Shown: positions 1 through 6,640 of the stretch, in pieces
Layout of the letters: every line of letters starts with the position of its first letter
How positions within the stretch are numbered: the stretch's first letter is position 1
Assembly: GCA_900539675.1 (NCBI GenBank)
Contig: UQDJ01000064.1
Coordinates: forward strand, 1-7,597
Length of the DNA stretch: 7,597 nucleotides
Reading direction: 5' to 3'
Source of the DNA: an uncultured Coriobacteriaceae bacterium
Lineage (GTDB): Bacteria; Actinomycetota; Coriobacteriia; Coriobacteriales; Eggerthellaceae
Notes under the pieces: generated by a model
The model's input: the letters and a program-made list of their open reading frames with translations, nothing else
Told to the model about the DNA's origin: nothing
Databases searched by the model: none
Position numbers and translations under genes: made by a program

Positions 1-1824
1 GATGAGGCTCCGTGGGATGAGCCTGCAAAAGCAGAACATGAGGAGTGTACATATACCCGGCCGCAGGAGCCTGCATGGCAGGAGGCAGCCCCGGAGGAGT
101 ATCTTCCGGAGCCGGATGTGGCTTATACCGTGAAGACGGAGCAGAACACCGATTTCGCGATCCCGGAAGGAAACAAGCATGTGGTAACAGCCGGCGGCAA
201 GGTGATCGATACCGATACCGAGGCTCTTCAGAAAAAGCTGGAGTCCGCAAAGAAAGCAGCGGCAGCGGAGAAATCAGAAGAAACCGCAGACAGCGAAGTG
301 ACTGTGGAGCAGCAGATCCGGGAACAGGCAGAGGAACCGAAGAAGGAATATGTATTTCCGCCCCTCAGCCTTTTACAGCGCGGCGGCAGAAGCTCCGGCG
401 GTTATTCTGAGCAGGAGTACCGGGACACTGCCGTGAAGCTGCAGCAGACACTGCGAAACTTCGGTGTTGGTGTTACCGTGACCAACATCAGCTGCGGGCC
501 ATCGGTTACCCGCTACGAGCTTCACCCGGAGCAGGGCGTGAAGGTCAGCAAGATCGTCGGCCTGTCGGATGATATTAAGTTGAATCTGGCAGTAGCGGAT
601 ATACGAATCGAAGCACCGATTCCTGGCAAGGCAGCCATTGGCATCGAAGTTCCAAATAAAGAAAATACCACGGTTATGCTCAGAGACCTTCTGGAAAGCA
701 GAGAGTTCCAGAATAGCAAATCGGGAATCGCTTTTGCCGCCGGGCGGGATATCGGGGGAAAGGTTATTCTTGCCGATATTGCCAAGATGCCCCATTTATT
801 GATTGCCGGAGCTACTGGTTCGGGTAAATCCGTATGTATCAATACTTTGATCATGAGTATTATCTATAAAGCAAAACCGGAGGATGTCCGCATGATCATG
901 GTGGATCCAAAAGTGGTAGAGCTGAGTGTTTATAATGGTATCCCTCATCTGTATGTTCCCGTTGTTACCGAAGCTCGTGAAGCAGCGAGTGCTCTTTCTT
1001 GGGCGGTGGCAGAAATGGAACGTCGTTTGAAGATATTTTCCAGCATCGGTGCTCGCAACATTGGTCAATACAATGCAAAGGTTCAACAGGGTGTCGAAAT
1101 AAACGATGCACCCGGTGAAGAAATGCCCTATATCGTAATTGTGATCGATGAGCTTGCCGATTTGATGATGAATGTGGGCAAAGAAGTCGAATTCTCCATT
1201 TCACGTTTGGCTCAGTTGGCCCGTGCTGCAGGTATTCATCTGATTGTTGCCACACAGCGTCCTTCTACCAATGTAGTTACGGGGCTTATTAAGGCAAACA
1301 TCACCAACAGAATTGCCTTTAATGTGGCATCTGGTATAGATTCTCGTGTTATCTTAGATACTCCAGGAGCCGAAAACCTTATCGGCCTGGGAGATTTGCT
1401 GCTTTCTAAGCCTGAGCTGGCAAAACCTCAACGAATCCAGGGCTGTTTTGTATCCGAAGATGAGATTGCAGCAGTCGTGGAGAAATTGAAGACCCAAGGT
1501 GAGCCGGAATATCACAATGATATTCTTAAAACTAATCTCATCACACTGGGGGATTCTTCACCTGATGGATCGGGTGGTACTGCTCATTCATCTGATGATC
1601 CTCTTGTTTGGGAAGCAGCAGATATTGTGGTTTCTACTGGCGTAGGTTCCACCTCCAACTTACAGCGTCGATTGAGCGTAGGTTATTCGCGTGCAGGTCG
1701 TATTATGGACCTGCTTGAGGCAAAGGGCATTGTAGGTCCGCCACGAGGCTCTAAGCCGCGAGAAGTGTTGGTGGATGCGCTTGAGTTAGAAACTCTACGC
1801 GCATTTGAAGAAAACGATTCGTAG
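1..1824 (+). CDS. ftsK: DNA translocase FtsK/SpoIIIE, 5' partial
   Basis: ATP-driven double-stranded DNA pump that moves chromosome termini through the closing division septum. The frame is open from base 1 to the TAG at 1822-1824, giving 607 codons; the GTG at 118 is internal and not the start. The N-terminal membrane domain lies outside the window. Visible parts, numbered from base 1: a charged, Glu/Lys-rich linker (about 1-120); an alpha domain (about 125-225); the RecA-like motor with Walker A GATGSGKS (about 270-277) and Walker B YIVIVIDE (377-384); and a C-terminal gamma winged helix (about 532-600, with GSTSNLQRRL and GIVGPPRGSKPREVLV) that in this family reads chromosome-orienting DNA motifs. 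The family call is certain. Oddity: by hand count, GC is about 58% over 1-540 and about 47% over 541-1020. The first part looks Lachnospiraceae-like, whereas the stretch after about 940 (HLYVPVVTEAREAASALSWA) looks coriobacterial. A recombinant gene or an assembly chimera are both possible. rodZ follows after 20 bases. Confidence 0.95.
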   Translation, partial: DEAPWDEPAKAEHEECTYTRPQEPAWQEAAPEEYLPEPDVAYTVKTEQNTDFAIPEGNKHVVTAGGKVIDTDTEALQKKLESAKKAAAAEKSEETADSEVTVEQQIREQAEEPKKEYVFPPLSLLQRGGRSSGGYSEQEYRDTAVKLQQTLRNFGVGVTVTNISCGPSVTRYELHPEQGVKVSKIVGLSDDIKLNLAVADIRIEAPIPGKAAIGIEVPNKENTTVMLRDLLESREFQNSKSGIAFAAGRDIGGKVILADIAKMPHLLIAGATGSGKSVCINTLIMSIIYKAKPEDVRMIMVDPKVVELSVYNGIPHLYVPVVTEAREAASALSWAVAEMERRLKIFSSIGARNIGQYNAKVQQGVEINDAPGEEMPYIVIVIDELADLMMNVGKEVEFSISRLAQLARAAGIHLIVATQRPSTNVVTGLIKANITNRIAFNVASGIDSRVILDTPGAENLIGLGDLLLSKPELAKPQRIQGCFVSEDEIAAVVEKLKTQGEPEYHNDILKTNLITLGDSSPDGSGGTAHSSDDPLVWEAADIVVSTGVGSTSNLQRRLSVGYSRAGRIMDLLEAKGIVGPPRGSKPREVLVDALELETLRAFEENDS

Positions 1825-1844
1825 TAAGTATTCGGGGGTACTGG

Positions 1845-3203
1845 ATGCACCACATCAGTTTCGGTAACGTGCTCAAAGAGGCACGTTTGGCCAGAGGACT
1901 GGATCTGGCTACCGTTTCCCGCGAACTTCGAATACGTCAAGATATTATTGTCGCAATTGAAAACAGCGACTTTGCTCGCATGCCTTCTAGAGGCTATGCG
2001 CGCAATATGGTTATTGCATATGCTCGTTTGCTCGGCTTAAACGAGCAGGATATTTCTCGTATGTATTTGGATCAGGAATATGCCTATCAGGTAGACAAGG
2101 CTCACCAGAGTGTGGGCGATATGATCCAGATGCACACCGAGCCCTATAAGAATACACAGAGCCCTTCGCAGACTGGCAAGTTTGCCGGCGTTTCGCGGGG
2201 CGTATCCGGGAGACGGAGTATGGCTGGATCGGTTCGTGCAGGAGCTGGCGCTGCCTCTGTTGCCGGATCGGCCCGTGCTGGTGCTGCGGGTGCCGCTGGA
2301 TCAACACGTCGTTCCCATCGAGATCGATCTCGTTTTGACTCACAGCAAGGTTATAGCAATGAACCTCGTCAAACGCGTACTCCCCGTCAGGCTCAGGCTG
2401 AAGAGCAGGCTCGTGGCCGACGTGTGTCACAAAGTAACCGATCGAGTGATTATGACGGTAGCTCCAATGGATTTGGCAGGCGTGTTTATTCCCAGAATTT
2501 GGAACCGGCTTATGCACCGCGCAACAATGCACCGGTAGCTCACCGCGCTCGTCGTTCGGCCATGAATGAAGGTCGTTATACCAATTTGTATTCGCAGCCG
2601 AAAAATATTCCAAATCCAAATCGTAATCGCAATATGATTATTGGCATCATTGCTGGCGTAGTGATTGTAGTGGCGTTGGTTGTTGCCCTGGCTTTGTCGC
2701 ATCAGTCCACACCACAAACCAATATTCCGGTAACGGGTATTGATAATCAGCAGAACACGCAAAGCAGCGTTTCCAATGTGGAAGATACTAAGCCAAAGGA
2801 AACTCCTCCCTCAGAGCTCACCTTGAAATATGATGTTGCCAGCGGATCTACCTCTTACATAGAGGTGTATGTTGACGGCAAAGCCCAACAGTCCGGTGAT
2901 GTAAAAGGACCTATGGATAAATCCTTTTCTTCTACTGATAAAATTCGGTTTGTGTGCTCCGAACCAAAAGGTGTTACGGTGTATGTCAACGATCAGCAAG
3001 TGGACCTTAAAACTAATAGCTCCGGCATCGTTAATCAAACATTTACGTTTAAAGATGTCTTAGATCAGTGGTATAAAGATCATCCGGATGTGCAGCGCCC
3101 ATCTGATAGCGCTGCCGCATCGGATAACAGCGATTCGCAATCATCATCTGATTCTTCGTCAGATACTGCGAAGAGTACGGGTAATACAAAAGCTTCCCAG
3201 TAG
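1845..3203 (+). CDS. rodZ: RodZ-like membrane protein with N-terminal HTH
   Basis: Bitopic protein of 452 residues with the RodZ architecture; RodZ proteins link the MreB cytoskeleton to the cell wall machinery and help set cell shape. The N-terminal helix-turn-helix (HTH_25 type, about residues 5-75) contains FGNVLKEARLARGLDLATVS and the family-typical YARNMVIAYARLLGL. A basic, Ser/Arg/Gly/Ala-rich cytoplasmic linker follows (about 115-260), including an Ala-Gly repeat at 127-156. One membrane segment (about 264-286, NMIIGIIAGVVIVVALVVAL) comes next, then an extracytoplasmic DUF4115-like beta domain (about 322-405, with YIEVYVDGK and VTVYVNDQQVDLK) and a Ser/Asp-rich tail. The ATG at 1845 has a GGGGG Shine-Dalgarno at 1834-1838 and lies 20 bases after ftsK. 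The same neighbourhood holds the Bacillus homologue ymfM next to pgsA-cinA-recA. The architecture is clear; a direct role with MreB is inferred from the family. Confidence 0.85.
   Translation: MHHISFGNVLKEARLARGLDLATVSRELRIRQDIIVAIENSDFARMPSRGYARNMVIAYARLLGLNEQDISRMYLDQEYAYQVDKAHQSVGDMIQMHTEPYKNTQSPSQTGKFAGVSRGVSGRRSMAGSVRAGAGAASVAGSARAGAAGAAGSTRRSHRDRSRFDSQQGYSNEPRQTRTPRQAQAEEQARGRRVSQSNRSSDYDGSSNGFGRRVYSQNLEPAYAPRNNAPVAHRARRSAMNEGRYTNLYSQPKNIPNPNRNRNMIIGIIAGVVIVVALVVALALSHQSTPQTNIPVTGIDNQQNTQSSVSNVEDTKPKETPPSELTLKYDVASGSTSYIEVYVDGKAQQSGDVKGPMDKSFSSTDKIRFVCSEPKGVTVYVNDQQVDLKTNSSGIVNQTFTFKDVLDQWYKDHPDVQRPSDSAAASDNSDSQSSSDSSSDTAKSTGNTKASQ
2223..2312 (+). repeat. Imperfect Ala/Gly/Arg repeat inside rodZ linker
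   Basis: Two and a half degenerate units are visible: AGSVRAGAGAASV (residues 127-139, bases 2223-2261), AGSARAGAAGA (140-150, bases 2262-2294) and AGSTRR (151-156). The DNA units begin GCTGGATCGGTTCGTGC, GCCGGATCGGCCCGTGC and GCTGGATCA, so the similarity is also at the nucleotide level and fits small tandem duplications of 39 and 33 bases. The stretch is visibly more GC-rich than the rest of the gene. It sits in the cytoplasmic linker between HTH and membrane segment, where length variation is likely tolerated. Confidence 0.65.
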
Positions 3204-3261
3204 TCATCTTCGATACGCTCTTGCAGTGTTGATGATGGGTGGATTTTCAGAAAGGAACATC

Positions 3262-3759
3262 ATGGCTAAAGACTCAAGCTTTGACGTCGTGTCTCAGATT
3301 GATATGCAAGAAGTGGATAATGCGTATGGTCAGGCCAAAAAGGAATTGGTTCAGCGCTACGACCTTAAAGATTCCGGTTCAGATATTTCTCTGGATAAGG
3401 GTGGCAAGACTATCACGGTGAGCGCTCCGAGTGACTTTGTGCTCAAGCAGGTTATTGACGTGTTGACGTCTAAACTTATCAAGCGCGGTATTGAGCTTAA
3501 TGCACTTAAATGGGGCAAGCTTGAAAATGCAACTGGTGGTACCGTGCGTCAGACCGCTCAAATTCTTGAAGGTATTGATCGAGATACGGCTGGAAAGATT
3601 AATAAGGACATTAAGGCGACCAAACTCAAGGTAAAAGTTACCATCGAAGGTGACAAGCTACGTGTTTCTGGTCCTAAGATTGATACCTTGCAGGAAGTCA
3701 TCGCATTCTTGAAGGAGCAGGATTACGGACAGCCCCTCCAGTTTGTCAACTATCGATAA
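3262..3759 (+). CDS. yajQ: YajQ family nucleotide-binding protein (UPF0234)
   Basis: Soluble protein of 165 residues, close to the usual YajQ length of about 163. The family signature is present from the start: SFDVVSQIDMQEVDNAYGQA, then RYDLKDSGSDISLD, and the end DYGQPLQFVNYR. YajQ proteins have two ferredoxin-like subdomains and bind nucleotides or RNA; the Xanthomonas member has been reported to bind cyclic di-GMP. Whether this one does cannot be seen here. The start is set at the ATG at 3262, 5 bases after AAAGGA (3251-3256). The frame is open further upstream to 3088, but that extension lies inside rodZ and has no family similarity. It is separated from rodZ by 58 bases and from rimO by 14 bases, so it is probably cotranscribed with rimO. 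Confidence 0.92.
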   Translation: MAKDSSFDVVSQIDMQEVDNAYGQAKKELVQRYDLKDSGSDISLDKGGKTITVSAPSDFVLKQVIDVLTSKLIKRGIELNALKWGKLENATGGTVRQTAQILEGIDRDTAGKINKDIKATKLKVKVTIEGDKLRVSGPKIDTLQEVIAFLKEQDYGQPLQFVNYR

Positions 3760-3773
3760 GAAGGTCGCTTTAG

Positions 3774-5063
3774 ATGAGCAAGCGTGTTGCTTTTTTGACG
3801 CTTGGGTGCGCTAAAAATGAAGTAGACAGTCAAGCTATGCAGCAAGAGTTAGTACGTGCTGGGTTTGATATTGTAAACATCGAAGATCCCGCTGATGCCA
3901 TCGTGGTGAATACGTGTGCTTTTATTCAACCTGCCATTGAAGAAAGTCTCGACGCGATCTTTGATATTGCGCAACTTGAAGCTGTGGAGTCGGGCGATTG
4001 TAAGTTGATCGTATGTGGATGCATGCCTTCGCGTTTTGGATCGGATTTAGAGGCCGAACTCACTGAAGCTGACAAATTTGTTCCCTGTGCTGATGAAGAA
4101 CATATTGTTGAAGTGGTTTCTGATGCGTTGGGTCTCGAGCCGACGCCAGACAGCGTAACAGCTGCATTCAGCTATCAGTCTTCTGAATACGTCAAAATAT
4201 CCGATGGTTGCAGTCGTCATTGTTCTTTTTGCACCATTCCTACTATCCGTGGGCCGTATCATAGTTTTTCGATAGATTCCATCATGTCTGATGTGAAAGA
4301 GAAAGTTAAAGGCGGCGCAAAGGAAATTGTGCTTATCGCTCAGGATTCTGGTATTTGGGGCTTAGATCTTAAGCCTAAGATGACGCTTTCTGATTTGCTC
4401 TGTGCTTTGGCAAGTGAATTTCCTGCGACCTGGTTTAGGGTTATGTATTTGCAGCCAGCAGGTTTGACTGACGAACTCGTGCATACTATGGCCTCCTATG
4501 ACAACATTTGCAGTTATTTGGATATTCCGCTTCAGCATTGTGATCCAGAAATCCTCAAATCTATGAATCGCAAAGGTTCTCGCGAAGAATATGAAGCGAT
4601 GGTAGAGCGTTTACGCTTAGAGGTGCCGGGTATTGCGTTGCGCACAACGTTGATCGTCGGATATCCCGGTGAAACCGACGAGCAGTTTGAAGAACTCTGC
4701 GATTTTGTTTCCACGGCTTCCTTTGATTATGTGGGTATTTTCGCTTATTCGCCAGAAGACGGCACGCCTGCTGCTGCGCTTCCTAATCAGGTAGATGAAG
4801 ATACCAAACAGGAACGCTTACAGATTTTGCGCGATCTTGCTGACAGTGTTTCATCCGCTCAGATTGCCGAGCGCATTGGAAGTAAGGCTGATGTTTTAGT
4901 GTTGGGCACTGAAGAAGATGGTCAGCTATTTGGTCGTACTCAGGCGCAGGCTCCTGATGTGGATGGCGTTACCTATGTGGATAGCGCAACGATAGGTGAA
5001 TTTGCATCTACGGTGATTGTTGATACGTTGCTTTATGAAATGGAGGCAGAGCGTGTCCGATAA
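3774..5063 (+). CDS. rimO: Ribosomal protein S12 methylthiotransferase RimO
   Basis: Radical-SAM enzyme that adds a methylthio group to the conserved aspartate of ribosomal protein S12, using two [4Fe-4S] clusters. It has 429 residues, full length for the family. The N-terminal UPF0004 domain carries the three auxiliary-cluster cysteines C12 (LGCAKN), C48 (VVNTCAF) and C83 (VCGCMPSR). The radical-SAM motif CSRHCSFC supplies C146, C150 and C153. Markers favouring RimO over the tRNA enzyme MiaB are IRGPYHS, LIAQDSGIWGLDL, YLDIPLQH and the FAYSPEDGTPAA stretch before the C-terminal TRAM domain (about 360-425). The ATG at 3774 follows AAGAAGG (3758-3764), which overlaps the yajQ stop. The 3' end overlaps the next gene by 11 bases, indicating translational coupling. 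All catalytic cysteines are present. RimO is the confident call; MiaB-like or MtaB members are less likely. Confidence 0.93.
   Translation: MSKRVAFLTLGCAKNEVDSQAMQQELVRAGFDIVNIEDPADAIVVNTCAFIQPAIEESLDAIFDIAQLEAVESGDCKLIVCGCMPSRFGSDLEAELTEADKFVPCADEEHIVEVVSDALGLEPTPDSVTAAFSYQSSEYVKISDGCSRHCSFCTIPTIRGPYHSFSIDSIMSDVKEKVKGGAKEIVLIAQDSGIWGLDLKPKMTLSDLLCALASEFPATWFRVMYLQPAGLTDELVHTMASYDNICSYLDIPLQHCDPEILKSMNRKGSREEYEAMVERLRLEVPGIALRTTLIVGYPGETDEQFEELCDFVSTASFDYVGIFAYSPEDGTPAAALPNQVDEDTKQERLQILRDLADSVSSAQIAERIGSKADVLVLGTEEDGQLFGRTQAQAPDVDGVTYVDSATIGEFASTVIVDTLLYEMEAERVR
5042..5055 (+). promoter_or_regulatory. Shine-Dalgarno and GTG start of pgsA-pncC
   Basis: GGAGG at 5042-5046 lies 6 bases before GTG at 5053-5055, inside the end of rimO. 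This favours GTG 5053 over the in-frame ATGs at 5017 and 5035, which lack such a site; 5035 would place GGAGG inside the coding sequence. The chosen start gives the 11-base overlap with rimO. Confidence 0.8.
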
Positions 5064-6333
5064 GAACAGCGCTACCGTAGCCTCATCACCCAATGGTTCT
5101 TCTCAAGACTCTCACGATGATGCTGCTAATGCCATTTTGACGCCTGCTAATGTGGTAACTATGGTTCGCATTTTGCTGGTGCCGGTGTTTGTGGTTGCAA
5201 TTATTTCTCCATGGCCGAGTTATTTTCCGCAGTGGCCCGATGCTAGCTTGTGGAAGCCCTGGATTGCCGCTGCAATATTTGCCGTTCTGTCATGTACCGA
5301 TGCGGTAGATGGTTATCTGGCACGAAGCAGGGGGGAAGTTACTAATTTTGGCAAGTTTATTGACCCTCTTGCTGACAAAATCCTCGTAGCCGCTGCTCTA
5401 TTGGCACTGATTGAGCTGCAGTTGTTACCCTCGTGGGTAGCACTGGTTATTTTGGGTAGAGAGTTTATTGTTTCTGGTTTACGCATGTTGGTTGCAACCC
5501 ATGGAATTGTGGTGGCAGCGAGCTGGTATGGCAAAGCAAAAACGGTATTTCAAATTATTGCTATTTTGCTCTTTATTCTTAAGGGATCGCCCATGTTGCT
5601 TTCCTTGCATGAGCAAATGGGCGTTGTGATGTATGTGGTATCGTGGTTTTTCATGATCGTAGCCCTGGTGCTGACCATCGTTTCCATGTGTGATTACTTC
5701 ATTAAGTGCGCTCCGATATTTGGCCTTAATCCCAAAGCGAGTTTTTCCAATTTCAAAGTACCCGAGAAGGCATTTGAAGCGTCTAGCTTTGAGCTTGCTT
5801 CCGGCGAAAATATTGTGTTTGAGTATGCCCTGCGAACAAAAGCTTCTGAAGTTATTACGCTTGCCAAGGAGAATCACAAAAAGATTTCCACAGCCGAAAG
5901 CTGCACCGGTGGCTTAATTGGCGCTACGTTAACCGATGTGGCCGGAAGCTCTTCGGTCGTTGAAGGTGGCATTATCAGCTACTCCAATGAAGTAAAGCGC
6001 AATGTCTTGGGAGTCTCTGAGAAAGATTTGGCACGAGTTGGAGCGGTAAGTTCTGAAGTTGCCTGTGAAATGGCTGAAGGCTCTCGTTCCAAGTGTAAAA
6101 GCGATGTTGCTGTTTCAGTGACGGGCATTGCTGGGCCCGGTGGGGCAGTGCCTGGTAAACCGGTTGGTACGGTATGGTTTGGCATTGCAACCCATGAGGG
6201 ATCAGCAAGTTTTGTGCGTCACTTCAAAGGGAATCGTGATCAAGTCCGTTCTCAAACGGTCGATTTCGCTTTAACTTTATTTATTGCGGGATTAAGCGAA
6301 GTTGATTATCCGGCATATTCAGACGAGCAGTAA
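5053..6333 (+). CDS. pgsA: Fused PgsA phosphatidylglycerophosphate synthase and PncC/CinA-C NMN amidase
   Basis: One uninterrupted frame of 426 residues with two enzyme domains. Residues about 29-214 are a CDP-alcohol phosphatidyltransferase: the full motif DxxDGxxARx8Gx3Dx3D is intact with D83, D86, G87, A90, R91, G100, D104 and D108, and hydrophobic membrane segments follow, with GREFIVSGLRM as in PgsA. This domain joins CDP-diacylglycerol and glycerol-3-phosphate to make phosphatidylglycerophosphate in the membrane. Residues about 215-264 are a linker. Residues about 265-420 match the CinA C-terminal domain (PncC), which hydrolyses NMN to nicotinate mononucleotide and ammonia: AESCTGG (281-287) with the candidate nucleophile Ser283, then YSNEVK, VTGIAGPGG and KPVGTVWFG. 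The N-terminal CinA domain (COG1058) is absent. Separate pgsA and cinA genes are the usual neighbours upstream of recA, so the fusion probably arose by loss of the stop between them. A GTG at 5815 could start a separate PncC, but I see no good ribosome site before it. Confidence 0.9.
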   Translation: MSDKNSATVASSPNGSSQDSHDDAANAILTPANVVTMVRILLVPVFVVAIISPWPSYFPQWPDASLWKPWIAAAIFAVLSCTDAVDGYLARSRGEVTNFGKFIDPLADKILVAAALLALIELQLLPSWVALVILGREFIVSGLRMLVATHGIVVAASWYGKAKTVFQIIAILLFILKGSPMLLSLHEQMGVVMYVVSWFFMIVALVLTIVSMCDYFIKCAPIFGLNPKASFSNFKVPEKAFEASSFELASGENIVFEYALRTKASEVITLAKENHKKISTAESCTGGLIGATLTDVAGSSSVVEGGIISYSNEVKRNVLGVSEKDLARVGAVSSEVACEMAEGSRSKCKSDVAVSVTGIAGPGGAVPGKPVGTVWFGIATHEGSASFVRHFKGNRDQVRSQTVDFALTLFIAGLSEVDYPAYSDEQ

Positions 6334-6567
6334 TGCGCATCTGAGCAACAATCTTTTAATGAACAGAACGCGTATAACAAGCAGAATCGATTCAATATCT
6401 TGTCGTCAGCTATAACAGGTCTTAAGCATATACAATAGCCATTCATATTTACTCTTCGTTTTTCTGAAATATTTACTTCACATCCAATTGGGTTACACAA
6501 AAGTTATTCATTTGTCTCAACACTGTTTCACTTCATGTGGTTAGCATCTTAATCAACGGTAATGAGC

Positions 6568-6596
6568 TTGCATACGAACACCCGTTCGTGTATTCT
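6568..6596 (+). promoter_or_regulatory. Probable recA sigma-A promoter overlapping the SOS box
   Basis: TTGCAT (6568-6573) as -35 and TATTCT (6591-6596) as -10 are separated by exactly 17 bases, and the 16-base LexA palindrome occupies almost the whole spacer. The hexamers are weak (3 of 6 and 4 of 6 consensus bases), so the support is mainly spacing and position. Transcription would begin near 6603, leaving a leader of about 38 bases. LexA bound here would block RNA polymerase directly. Confidence 0.55.
6574..6589 (+). promoter_or_regulatory. LexA/SOS box of recA
   Basis: ACGAAC-ACCC-GTTCGT is a perfect inverted repeat with 6-base arms around a 4-base centre. It contains GAAC-N4-GTTC, the core of the Gram-positive LexA (DinR) operator. 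It lies 51 bases before the recA start, where a recA SOS box is expected. LexA repression released on DNA damage is inferred from the family; no lexA gene is in the window. Confidence 0.88.
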
Positions 6597-6640
6597 CGTT
6601 ACGGAATAAAACACCACGGCCTATGATAAAAGGAACACTC

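Larger units (their letters stand above)
6334..6640 (+). other. Intergenic region upstream of recA
   Basis: This AT-rich 307-base stretch has no credible gene. Its last 75 bases hold a probable recA promoter with an SOS operator and a ribosome site. The upstream part contains two short perfect palindromes (GAATCGATTC at 6384-6393 and CCAATTGG at 6484-6491) and a 9-base direct repeat, ATATTTACT, at 6445-6453 and 6469-6477 (24-base period). None of these has a recognised role. I could not find a GC stem followed by a T-run, so no intrinsic terminator for the upstream genes is evident. Confidence 0.7.

Noticed and set aside
45..410. Open + frame of 121 codons overlapping the start of ftsK
   Set aside because: It is a shadow in the GC-rich ftsK linker; the product is Gly/Arg-rich with no domain, and the ftsK frame is clearly coding here.
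2182..2538. Open + frame of 118 codons inside rodZ
   Set aside because: It has no convincing ribosome site and lies wholly within a good RodZ frame; the hydrophobic look follows from the repeat sequence read out of frame.
3204..3235. TCATC ... GATGA inverted pair between rodZ and yajQ
   Set aside because: Five pairs with a 22-base loop and no T-run are expected by chance.
3088..3261. Upstream extension of the yajQ frame
   Set aside because: It overlaps the rodZ 3' end, has no YajQ similarity, and the ATG at 3262 has a better ribosome site and gives the usual family length.
5017..5052. Earlier ATG starts (5017, 5035) for the PgsA fusion
   Set aside because: GGAGG at 5042-5046 points to GTG 5053; the earlier codons lack a ribosome site and lengthen the overlap with rimO.
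6377..6403. Possible hairpin (ACAAG ... CTTGT enclosing GAATCGATTC) as a terminator
   Set aside because: The outer stem is only 5 bases, AT-rich, and no T-run follows; it is not a credible intrinsic terminator.
6306..6500. Cys-rich 64-codon open frame on the minus strand
   Set aside because: It overlaps the pgsA-pncC 3' end, has no clear ribosome site or known motif, and its AT-rich composition looks non-coding.
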